DNA of 64,000 bases from Echeneis naucrates (Eukaryota > Chordata > Actinopteri > Carangiformes > Echeneidae), in contig NC_042526.1 in NCBI RefSeq assembly GCF_900963305.1, positions 15,381,001 to 15,445,000 on the forward strand, in the 5' to 3' direction. The translations under genes were made by a program, and so were the position numbers. Positions 1-12,554 of this stretch are shown here, piece after piece. Each line of letters opens with the position of its first letter. Positions within the stretch are counted from its first letter, which is position 1. The notes under the pieces are model-generated. The model was not told the origin of the DNA. It did no database searches and worked only from the letters and a program-made list of their open reading frames with translations.

Positions 1-504
1 AAACTCCTAATACAGCATTCCCAAATGCATCATTTAGTTAATATCTGACACAAACAACATGAGTCCTGGAGAAAATTGATTTAATTAATTTTTTCAAGGA
101 TTTGAGACATGCATTAAAGACAAACATCGGGTGTTGGTTCTGTGTCGCACCCAAGTGCTAAAACTGTTTTTGCATGTTCTTTATGTGTGTTAGTGGATCT
201 TTGGTAATTTAATTAAACATAATGCTTACACTAACAGTGAAAACAACACTAAAACAAGATATTAGTATAACAGAACATATATTAGTTCATCCAACAAGAT
301 TTACAATAGTGTAACAGACAAAACCTATATTAGTTCATCCAACATGATTGAATTATGTTGTACTAACTTAATTTACTTTAATCAGACTAACACAATCAAG
401 ACAGACTGACTTAACATGATTCGTTTAGATGGAATATAGGTGGCAAGGTAAAATTATGTTCATCCAATGAATTATTTTTTTGAGTGTATACTTATACCAG
501 TCCA
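1..504. repeat. AT-rich intergenic DNA with a short direct repeat
   Basis: No coding signal seen. A motif reading tattagttcatccaac occurs near 277-293 and again near 328-344, about 51 bp apart, with a weaker echo (gttcatccaatg) near 458. This may be a small tandem duplication or part of an unrecognised transposable element. Confidence 0.4.
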
Positions 505-690
505 CTTTCACCTGCTCTCTGCCAGATTGTCTAGTGTGTCTTCACCTACCTGCCTGTCTCTGCCGTTTTAGAGATTCTGCCTGGTTTCTGACCCCTACCT
601 GTTTTAAGACTGATTAAAGCCTGTCGGACTTACTGCTGTCTCTGTGTTCGTGCTTTTGGGTTCCTCTGCTCTGAGTCCTGATAGTAAAGC
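505..690 (+). mobile_element. Possible LTR-derived fragment (Ty3/Gypsy kin)
   Basis: The pyrimidine-rich stretch with gattaaagcctgtc resembles the end of LTRs common in teleost Ty3/Gypsy elements. It is a short fossil scrap with no coding part beside it. The family call rests on remembered similarity only. Confidence 0.3.
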
Positions 691-742
691 TACTTAGGCA
701 CAAAGATAAACAGTCAACCCTCTCTAAAGCCAGCATCTTAAA

Positions 743-2415
743 ATGCTGCCCAGGGTAGCAATTAAGCCATTGTCTTTTGGACACCAACAGATCATGATCA
801 ATGTGTGCAAGATGCAAAAAAGGCTAAATACTTGTATTTGTTGTGGTATTTGCAAAAACATATCCCACTATCGATGTCCACTTGTTACAAAGAAGAACAT
901 TGATCTATGGTCAAACTGGTTTTGTCAGACATGTACTGGACTGTTTCCCTTTCATTCTTTAGGAAATAGCGATTATGTTGCTGTTACCAACACCACTGCA
1001 TCAATTTCTATTACAAATGAGCATTATGTTTTTAATCCTTTTGATTTAGAAAGGGGTGATAGCGATAAATATGACTTCAATTGGGATCCAGACGCGAATG
1101 TCCTATCAGAAACATATACCTTACTATCCTGTAACTATATGAGTGAAAATCAGTTCAATTCCTATTAGAAGTTCTATTCCACCAGAATTACATACTTTTT
1201 CAACCCTCCATATGAATATTTGGAGTTTGGTAAAGAATCATGATCAGCTAATTCATTATCTGTCATCTCTTGAGCATACTTTCCCCAATAATAGCACTTA
1301 CAGAAACTTGGCTTTCTGATAACATTAGCAGTCTATATGAGCTTCCCAGAACAATTCACTTCACTCTTACAGAGTGAAGAAAGCGGGCGGTGGTGTATCA
1401 ACTTTTGTCCATCGCGATTATGAATACAAGATAAGACATGATCTGTACTTGAATTCTGAAACTGTGCCAACTGAATCAATTTGAATTGAAATGCTTGTTG
1501 AAGCCAAAAAATCATTATAGGTTGTGTGTAATCCACCAAATACTGTTATCAGTGAATCCAGTGATTGTGTGGCTAATGTGATGGATGTTATTAATAAGGA
1601 GGGGAAATTAATGTTCATTTTGGGTGATTTTGATATCAATCTCAAGATTGAGACGCATTCTGGGACTGAGGACTTCTTATGTGCCATTTAATCCAATTAC
1701 TCTTATCCAGTCATAAGTAAACCCACCAGAGTAAATGATAAATCGGCTACTTTGATTGATAATATTTTTACCAATTCTTTGAATGAGGTAATCCATTGTG
1801 GAATACTAGTTACAGACTTATCTGACCATTTTCCTACATATCAGTTTACTAGGCTTAACGGTCAATATAGTAAACAGCCCATCGTAAATTCAGCAAACGT
1901 AACATTTCAATGTTTAAGAGAGAGCTTCAGGACGTCTCATGGAGCAAAGTGTATAGATGTGAAGTGCTGAATCTGCTTACAAGTGTTTTTCTCATTCACT
2001 GAATGTAGTATTTAACAAATGTTTTGCTAGACCTAAATGCAGTGGAGATATGAGCAAACCTTAGTTTACCTCAGGATCATAGAAATCTTGTAATAACAAA
2101 AATTAATCTTATAAATAGTATTTATTGCCAACACCTCAAAGCTTTAGTATTATATAAAAGCTATAAAAACAGATACAATCATCTTCTGAGATTGGCAAAA
2201 AAGAACTATTACTCTCAACAATTAAAGGAATCATCAAATAACATCAAACACACATGGAAGATTATCCGCAACTTGTTGCTGATGATTGATTGATTGATGA
2301 ATTAATGATTTCTTTGCTAATATTGGTGTTTCACTTGCAAAAAAGATTCCTTATGTAGAGTGTAATCCTGCAGATAATATTTTTGTTACATTTCTGATTA
2401 TGTCTAATTTTATCA
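743..2415 (+). mobile_element. Decayed non-LTR retrotransposon (LINE), 5' and endonuclease part
   Basis: An open stretch at 743-1168 has a cysteine/histidine cluster at residues about 31-66 (CICCGIC, HYRC, WFCQTC), resembling the PHD-like zinc finger of some LINEs. Endonuclease pieces follow in shifting frames: ALTETWLSDN-like sequence near 1290-1325, a GGVSTFVHRDY-like piece near 1388-1425, and IDNIFTNS with SDHFPTY at 1756-1840 (the SDH motif of AP-type endonucleases). At 2150-2300 there is the basic linker that normally precedes the reverse transcriptase (YKSYKNRYNHLLRLAKKNYY). At 2300-2400 an NDFFANIG-like segment is seen. No reverse-transcriptase core is visible, so the copy is 3'-truncated. 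Frame changes and stops show that it is dead. L2-, CR1- or Rex-like family is possible. Confidence 0.75.
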
Positions 2416-2837
2416 AACGTAAACTTGAAGTAATTAAAGAAATAATTGTAAGGGCAACAGGTGAACTGAGTTGATTTTAGGTCATGTCTTGCGAAGTTTG
2501 TTCATATTTTAATTACATGTATTTAATTTTGTAAAACTGCGTTGTTCATTTCGCACATGGCCACAGTTAGTGTTTTTAGTGGCCACCGATGTCACTTTGG
2601 GGAAATGTGGTGTTGACACGATGAATGTTTTCTCTCATGCCTTTATAAGTGCATCATTTAGTTTGTTGTAATTGAATTTAAAAAAAAAAAACGAATTAAT
2701 GAAAATTGAATGCTATTGACTGTGTTTATTATAATTAAAAAACCTAAATTAAAATGAAAGAAAAAGAAAGAAAGAAAGAAAAATAGATTATGATGGATTT
2801 TTTTTACCTGTCCGTCAAAATGATGGACAATGAAAAA
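2416..2837. other. Intergenic, no gene seen
   Basis: AT-rich sequence with an A-run at 2680-2690 and an (AAAG)n-like purine stretch near 2757-2781. No exon or RNA gene is seen. Confidence 0.5.
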
Positions 2838-3048
2838 GTTTAGCGCAAAGTCTGATTTAGAGTCATCAATTAACACAAACATGATGTCTTTGGATGGTGG
2901 GAGGAAACCGGAGTACCCGGAGGAAACCCACACAGGCAGGAGAACACGCAAACTCCACACAGGAAGGCCCCAGGCTGGGAGCCAAACCCATGACCTTCTG
3001 ATTGTGGGTGCAACAGCACTAACCACTATGCCGCTGTTCTGCCTCTGC
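2838..3048 (-). mobile_element. tRNA-derived SINE, copy 1
   Basis: Read on the minus strand, it starts with the tRNA-like head (GGCATAGTGGTTAGTGCTG, an A-box-like segment), then a degenerate B-box region. The conserved body follows (TGTGTGGAGTTTGCGTG, GTGGGTTTCCTCCGGGTACT, CCAAAGACAT). This is the usual layout of an abundant teleost SINE. Related copies lie at about 6727, 39674 and 50421. It sits just downstream of the poly(A) signal of the coiled-coil gene. Confidence 0.8.
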
Positions 3049-3059
3049 GTTGCCTTAGT

Positions 3060-3065
3060 TTTATT
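3060..3065 (-). terminator. Candidate poly(A) signal of the coiled-coil gene
   Basis: AATAAA on the minus strand, 123 bp past the stop codon at 3188-3190. The SINE begins a few bases beyond it. Confidence 0.4.
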
Positions 3066-3187
3066 TTTTTGTGTTTGTATCTTTGTATCATGTTACAAAG
3101 TTGTTTGTGTTATGTCTATGACGTCGATGTCTGAAGACCTTGACAGACCAGGCCGGTGTTGGTATTCATTTATGCAGTCTATGGTGT

Positions 3188-5938
3188 TTAGAAGGGGTTT
3201 AGGGTAGCTTGACAGCCACAATGCGGTTCTAGCAGCTCGTAAACAAACTCAGAGATACAAGGACTTGCACTGAACAGGAAAAACAAGCTGCTGGTCAGGA
3301 TGGCTGCATAACGAACAAAACACACTGTGGCAGAGAAAATATTTAGGCTTAGCTTGAGTATACGTTTGAAACGACACCATTTAGGTTCTGCTGAAGGAGT
3401 GTCCATCTGATCGACTTCAAGAACGGGAGGCTCCAACTGTAACGGCTCTACTGCAAGTGTCTCCTCTAGGCTAATGTCTTCTGGAGCATCATACCACTCA
3501 GTCTCCTCGAGGCTTTCAATGCTGTCCTCCTCGGGCATTCCCAGTTTTTCTGGATATTCAGAAAAAGCCTTTGCTTCCTCTCTGAAATTAATTGCTCCGG
3601 CCAGTATCTCATCATTCTGCTTTATTTCCAGCTGCTTCTTAAGGTCCATATTTGACTGTCTCATCTCAATTATGAGTGTGTGAAGCTCATCCGTGTCCTG
3701 CTGCATTTGTTTATTCTGTTTGCTAATGATCTCATCTTTCGTTAAAATCAGTTCCTCATTTTCCTTCAATTGGAACTGAAGTTCCAGGATGACTGCCTTC
3801 AGGTTTTGGTTCTCTTCAATCTGATTTTCTCTCAAAGACTGGAGTTTGCCTATCTCAGTAGCGACAATGTAGTTGTGTTCATTCAGAAATTCTTCATTTT
3901 GTTGTGGATGGTGCAGGGATTCCTTCAGCTTCACTATGTCTTTTTGTTTTTTCTCAAACAGAGTCTCCGTGTCAGTGAGCTTCTGTGCTAACTGCTCTCT
4001 TTCTCTGAATACTTCCTCGCCATCATTAACTTGACACTGAAGAAGGTAGACTTCTGCTCTCAGACCTTTAATCTCTGCTTGATAATTCTCTGTCACAGAT
4101 TCAAGGCAGTCCATGTCATTTTTCAATGTTTTCTCCTTATCCTTTAGAGCTTTAATCTCTGCACGCAGACATTTATTCTCTGCTTGTTGTTCATCTGCCT
4201 CAGATTCAAGTAGAGCTAACTGAGCCCTCAATCTGTCATTCTTGTTCTGTGCCTTGTCCAGTGCTGCCAACAGTTTATCATTCAGGCCTTCAACTTCCAC
4301 AAGCTTTTGCAACAGCGTATCTCTGTCGTTGCTGTCTTGCTGAACATGCTCTACTGTAAGCTCATGGTCACATATTGCTGCAGGAGGAGTCTCCAGCTGT
4401 TGAGCTTCTGCAACAAGAGTCTCCGGTTGGCTTTCAACTCTCTGCTCTTCAGACAGTTTTGGTTCTTCTTCTGTATTTTCAAGAAAAATCCCAGATTCCT
4501 CTGTGTGATTCTCTGCTCCAGCCAAAGTGTCCTCCTCCTGCTTCTCAACATCAGGGGGTAATTGTGTTGAAAAGGTTGTGAAAGCACCAGGCTCTTCTGT
4601 CACTTGCTGCTTATGAGCCATGACTTCATTGGACTTTGTACATTGTTCCTTGTTTTTCAATAGCTCTTGGTGAGTATTGTACACTTGAGACTGAAGATCC
4701 CTCATTGCTGTTTTCAGACTTTCATTCTCTCTTTGATATTTATCTGTCAGCTCAGCAATGAGGCTCTTACTATTCTCATCTATTGTCTGTATCTTTACAC
4801 CCAACTCGGATTTGAGCTTGTCCAACTGGCTCTGCAGTTTAAGCGTCTCTTCTTGTTGCTGTGTATATTTGACCTCTTTGGCCCTTAGCCCCTTTAACTC
4901 CATTTCTAGAGCCCTTATGTCGTCATCTTTATCCAAGTTAAGTTGCTGGGCCTGTTGGGACACAAGACCATCGATTCCTGTTCTCAAGCTGTCAAACTCA
5001 GCTCTATGCATTTCTTTCAGAGATTCTATGTTGTTACTGAGATGCTTGTTCTTATTTTTTAACACTGTCTCATTCACCTGCAGAGTAATAATCTCTACCC
5101 TTTGAGACTGAAGATCCCTCGTTGCTGTTTTCAGACTTTCATTCTCTCTTTGATATTTATCTGTCAGCTCAGCAATGAGGCTCTTACTATTCTCATCTAT
5201 TGTCTGTATTTTTTCACATAGAGCACAATTCTCTGCCTGCAGGTTTTCATTTTCTATTTTCTGTCTCTCTGTCAGAGATTCAAGTCGAGTCAGATCAGCA
5301 GCCATTTTTGTCTTTGTCTTACAAAAAAACTGTTTTTCTGTCTCTAACTCTTTGATGTAAGTTTCGTTTTTTTCCCTTACAATTTGCTCCTGGGAAAAGA
5401 GTTTAGAGACCCGCTCTAGTGATTCCTTCATCTCTGGGATTTCACTGACTGACTGCTGCAGTCTGGTGTTCTCCTTTCTCAGCTCAGTTTCCTGCAGTGT
5501 CTTTACACCCAACTCAGATTTGAGCTTGTCCAACTGGCTCTGCAGTTTAAGCGTCTCTTCTTGTTGCTGTGTATATTTGACCTCTTTGGCCCTTAGCCCC
5601 TTTAACTCCATTTCTAGAGCCCTTATGTCCTCATCTTTATCCAAGTTAAGTTGCTGGGCCTGTTGGGACACAAGACCATCGATTCCTGTTCTCAAGCTGT
5701 CAAGCTCAGCTCTATGTATTTCATTCAGAAATTCTAAATGAGATACCTTCTTATTGAGATGCTTGATCTTAATTTCGAAGAATGTATTTTCTTCCTGCAG
5801 AGTAAGAAAATTCTCCCTTCGATCTTTACTCTCTGTCTGCATTTCCAGTGTCTGAAATTCAGTCTGCTGCAGATAAGAAATTTGATAACTCTTCTTCCTA
5901 ACGATCTTGTCTTTCTGTTCTATCTCCAGATTGTCCAT
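3188..5938 (-). CDS. Intronless gene for a 916-aa coiled-coil, tail-anchored protein
   Basis: I do not recognise the family. The uninterrupted 2.75-kb frame is rich in E, K, Q and L heptads over most of its length, so long coiled coils are expected. It has two acidic linkers: residues about 460-535, with DTLAGAENHTEE, and about 790-855, with EILAGAINFREE. One hydrophobic segment follows at about residues 868-890 (IFSATVCFVRYAAILTSSLF). The tail is about 27 residues and contains cysteines (HCGC), which predicts a tail anchor in the ER or nuclear envelope. The tail loosely recalls a KASH domain but lacks the PPPx end. The two linkers resemble each other, and blocks 5104-5213 and 5498-5722 are copied almost exactly at 4686-5012, so the gene grew by internal duplication. 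The ATG at 5936-5938 is the first Met after an in-frame stop about 40 bp upstream. A retrogene or modular family member is plausible. Clean coding frame suggests it is functional. Confidence 0.75.
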   Translation of the reverse strand: MDNLEIEQKDKIVRKKSYQISYLQQTEFQTLEMQTESKDRRENFLTLQEENTFFEIKIKHLNKKVSHLEFLNEIHRAELDSLRTGIDGLVSQQAQQLNLDKDEDIRALEMELKGLRAKEVKYTQQQEETLKLQSQLDKLKSELGVKTLQETELRKENTRLQQSVSEIPEMKESLERVSKLFSQEQIVREKNETYIKELETEKQFFCKTKTKMAADLTRLESLTERQKIENENLQAENCALCEKIQTIDENSKSLIAELTDKYQRENESLKTATRDLQSQRVEIITLQVNETVLKNKNKHLSNNIESLKEMHRAEFDSLRTGIDGLVSQQAQQLNLDKDDDIRALEMELKGLRAKEVKYTQQQEETLKLQSQLDKLKSELGVKIQTIDENSKSLIAELTDKYQRENESLKTAMRDLQSQVYNTHQELLKNKEQCTKSNEVMAHKQQVTEEPGAFTTFSTQLPPDVEKQEEDTLAGAENHTEESGIFLENTEEEPKLSEEQRVESQPETLVAEAQQLETPPAAICDHELTVEHVQQDSNDRDTLLQKLVEVEGLNDKLLAALDKAQNKNDRLRAQLALLESEADEQQAENKCLRAEIKALKDKEKTLKNDMDCLESVTENYQAEIKGLRAEVYLLQCQVNDGEEVFREREQLAQKLTDTETLFEKKQKDIVKLKESLHHPQQNEEFLNEHNYIVATEIGKLQSLRENQIEENQNLKAVILELQFQLKENEELILTKDEIISKQNKQMQQDTDELHTLIIEMRQSNMDLKKQLEIKQNDEILAGAINFREEAKAFSEYPEKLGMPEEDSIESLEETEWYDAPEDISLEETLAVEPLQLEPPVLEVDQMDTPSAEPKWCRFKRILKLSLNIFSATVCFVRYAAILTSSLFFLFSASPCISEFVYELLEPHCGCQATLNPF
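4686..5012 (-). repeat. Near-identical internal duplication inside the coiled-coil gene
   Basis: Bases 4794-5012 match 5498-5722 almost perfectly. Bases 4686-4793 match 5104-5213 almost perfectly. The copy is therefore a contraction of the 5104-5722 block that lacks about 290 bp of its middle, and it stays in frame. The few mismatches imply recent duplication or gene conversion. Confidence 0.85.
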
Positions 5939-6038
5939 GTCTGTGGGCTTCTGTGGTCTCTTTCCCTGAATACTTCTTTAGTATCTTTCACTCTGATTTC
6001 CGGTCCTTATCCTGATACCAGATCAAAGCAAACGGTCC

Positions 6039-6118
6039 TATATACAAGTACATCTGACGTCATCTGTGACGTTTCACTGCGCTATCGTTCGCTGCTTTGA
6101 TAAATACGAGTGACGTCA
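6039..6118 (-). promoter_or_regulatory. CRE/TATA promoter of the coiled-coil gene
   Basis: On the minus strand there is a TATATA box at 6039-6044, about 100 bp before the ATG. Two perfect palindromic CREs (TGACGTCA) lie at 6055-6062 and 6111-6118, with a half site (TGACGT) near 6067. TATA plus CREB/CREM sites without a CpG island is typical of regulated, often germ-cell, promoters. That tissue reading is inference. Confidence 0.55.
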
Positions 6119-8450
6119 TTGTCAGGTAGTCTTGCGTTCACAGTTGCAGAAATAGATATAGAAGAAATAAAAATAAATACAGTTGGACAAATGTTTACAA
6201 TAGCTATCCCAATATATTAACGTCGCTATCAACTGTGTTGGATGAAGTTATATTTAAGAACAGAATTTGCATTTATCAGCCTGTGGCATCTGTTGCTATC
6301 ATTATCCAGTGTGCTAGCCTTAATGTTTATCGGTTAATATTCTATAAATCTACGAATCGAGACGGCGACATTCCGTCAACATACTTAAATACTCGAACAA
6401 ATTTGATTTCGATGTAAAGCTGATATGGAAAGACGATTATTTAAACATTTTACCTTGAAAATGTGTGGCTCCGACAATCTGCTCCTTTCAAATACATTGA
6501 GCTGCGGCTAGCTTATGCTAACTTCCGGGAACTTTCGAAGGTCTCCGTACGCCGCCATTAGTGTGAATAAACGTAAATCTGTTTGTCCAGGCACATTAGT
6601 GAACAGTTTAACTTGTCTATAATTTGCGGGTGATAAGTATTTATTCCCGGTGTTATTTTTATCCCTCTTTATTCTGCGCTTTATTTGGCGCTTTTGTCTG
6701 TCGTCAATTTCCAACCTTTGCCTCTTAAAGTGGCAGCACGGCGGCACAGTAGTTAGCGCAGATTCCGCACAGAAAGACACCAGGAACCGAGCCTGTCTGC
6801 CTCTGTCGAGTTCACTATTACAAATACTGTTGTGTTATTTTTGTATTGCTTTAGTTGTTTATTTTTAAAAGTAAAAAAAAAAAAAGATAATCGGACCACG
6901 TTTACTGACTGGCTGCGGTACGAGCTGAAATGAAAATGTCTCAGTAGATGTTTATGTCAGATGTTTATGGATTCTTTTTACTGTGTGTCTGTTTACAGTT
7001 TTACTAAAACTGTGTCAAACTGCTGCATTTTTAGTTTGAAGCTCACACCGGGAGCAGGACAACACCTAAAACGTGCAGGACAGTTGCTCTCCAGGAGCGC
7101 AGTTGGTGACCCCTGGTGTCCAAAGTGCAATACTGAAACAAACAAGGAAAAAAAAAATCCCATAAAAAATTCACAAAGTGTGTAATTCTCCTCTGTTGGA
7201 GACTTTCAAAGTACCTTGGTATCAATAAAGCATCATGATTTGTAAGAATGAGTAATGATATTAAATATTGTCCCAGTAAAAATGACCTGTGCTGTGTGTC
7301 CAAAGCTGCAGAGAATGGTTTTCATAATGCTGTTAACTGAGTTAGATGTGGTTAAAACCTGAAATGGGCAAACACACCTTTGAAAGTCTGTATTGTCTTT
7401 GTCACCTGAGGCTTTGTATTTTCCTGGATCACAGTTTGATCTAAAAGATTCCTTCCTGTTTTTTTTTTTTTTTTTTTAGAGTTAATCAACCTTGGTGCTA
7501 GTGGGGACGTTTGATAAAAACTCCTACATCTTTCAAGGTCATTGCTCAAGTTTTTGTGCTTTGGTAACCATATTTTGAAAAATGAGACAAATGTGGCTAC
7601 GTTCTGGGAAAATGATGGGCGAACACTATAAAACAGTCATGACAGTAACATTAGGTTTCCTTTATGTGGCCTTGAATCATATAAATAGCAGAAAGGGTTG
7701 GGTAGTTTATTATTTCTCTGGCTGTAGCATTATCAGGACTTTATTCTTGATGCCTAAATAAAACAGGCATTGAGAGCCAGACTGCAGAATTTTAAAAACA
7801 AGGGGATGGGGCATTTGATCTGGACATGATCAGTAAAATGTCCTGCCACATCTCAAACTTGTACTTAAAACTCTGCTGTAAACACAGACTGCTGTTTCTT
7901 CATTTCTACAGCGTGTAATACTTTCAAAGGGACTGAGCCACCTGAGGGTTTCATAACAAAGAGATTAACCTGGTTCCAAACACCTTTTTCTTTTCCTGGT
8001 ACAGTGGCCTGTTGTCTAACGTTGTATTATGTGTTGAGAAATGAATAACAAGACGTAACAAAGCCAGTAAAACCAGTCTGAGGCCAACAGTCCAACACAA
8101 CACATTTAGTTATGTTACTGGCCATGCTACAATGGGCACAGGGCCTTCAAACCTCCAGTTTAACGAGGTTTATTCATGTGAACATGTTTATCTCACAGTG
8201 GACCTGCCTTCGACAGGACTAAACCGAAACTGCGTGACGTCGCTGCATTCGTGTTCACTGAGTCGGGAAATGTAGATGCTCAGTGTTGTCACCGTTGTCG
8301 GTTCCAGGTCTGACTTTTCGGACAGCGAGTGTATTTCAGGACAGACGTGACTCATCTCCTGAGCTGATAAATCCTGACTGTCCAAATTCACTTGTGAGAA
8401 ACGGAAACGTCAACTTTCCCTCCCTCCGGTCTCTGTCAACAGGACTGAGG
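6119..8450. other. Intergenic region between the coiled-coil gene and sqor
   Basis: No protein gene recognised. It holds an orphan promoter-like patch at 6521-6560 (ETS-type ACTTCCGG at 6521-6528 and YY1-type GCCGCCAT at 6551-6558), a SINE-head fragment near 6727-6800 and an A-run near 6872-6885. A sequence ending ggtatcaataaagcat near 7215-7235 resembles a LINE 3' tail, and a T-run lies at about 7459-7478. The rest is featureless AT-rich sequence. Confidence 0.5.
6727..6800 (+). mobile_element. tRNA-derived SINE fragment, copy 2
   Basis: Contains the SINE head ggcggcacagtagttagcgc, followed by cgcacagaaagacaccagga, which corresponds to the middle of the element. The order suggests an internally deleted or rearranged copy of the same family as the other SINEs here. 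Confidence 0.5.
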
Positions 8451-8668
8451 CAGAAAGTCAAACTGTCCGTCAATAGTCCCGTTTCTCATTGGTGGAATGG
8501 CGGTGAGGGGGCGGGACCGAGGCTCCGCTGTGGGCTGACGACGATCCGTCCACTTCAGGTCAATGGTCCTGCAGGACTGTGGCTGTCCTACGCAACTGTG
8601 GACGGATTAACGCCAAGGAGGTCTTGACATTTTTCTCACATTGTCGGTGAGGAGTTGTGCTGCGAGAG
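8451..8668 (+). promoter_or_regulatory. sqor: sqor promoter / non-coding exon 1
   Basis: GC- and CpG-rich for this window. The sequence ends in a strong donor (gagag followed by gtaagtgcg at 8669) that fits a 5'-untranslated exon spliced to the acceptor at 9329. The start of transcription was not located. Confidence 0.5.
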
Positions 8669-9173
8669 GTAAGTGCGAAGACAAGTGTCACTGCACTTGA
8701 GTGTCTTTTTTTTTTTTTTTTTTAGGTCTCCTTCTGGAAATGGAGGCGCACTCGGCTGGTTGCGCAGCATGCAGCAGCTGAGGTCCTGTTCACATTAGGC
8801 TTCATCCAAATAATAAAGGGAATAAAAGAAAGCTTTTGTCAGCACATGTTGGTGATCTGTCCTCTGTTGTAGTAGGGAATAGGCTGAAAAGTAAAGGCTT
8901 CATCAAAGTTCATTTTTCTCTCTGAAGTTACAGGACTTCAAAGCATTTTGACCCATATTTATCCAATAACTCGATGTACAGGTGACAATATAAAGCTCCT
9001 GACTATTAGAGAAGTCTACTGTGAATTATTATGTGGTATTTTTTCCAATCATATAATGAGTGATGGCCATTGCTCCAGTAGCTTTGGCTGACAAGCTGTA
9101 AAGAAAATGCATCGTTTCAATTGCACATCCTTTTCAATAGCAGAATACTCAAGAATGTGAATGTTAGGCTTGA

Positions 9174-12554
<3,381 letters not shown>

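Noticed and set aside
277-345. Two copies of a 16-base motif about 51 bp apart, considered as a CRISPR-like array
   Set aside because: Only two copies with AT-rich surroundings in a fish genome; a simple duplication is enough.
3188-3270. KASH domain at the end of the coiled-coil protein
   Set aside because: The layout fits (membrane segment, about 27-residue tail, cysteines), but the proline-rich end that binds SUN proteins is absent, so it is kept only as a hypothesis.
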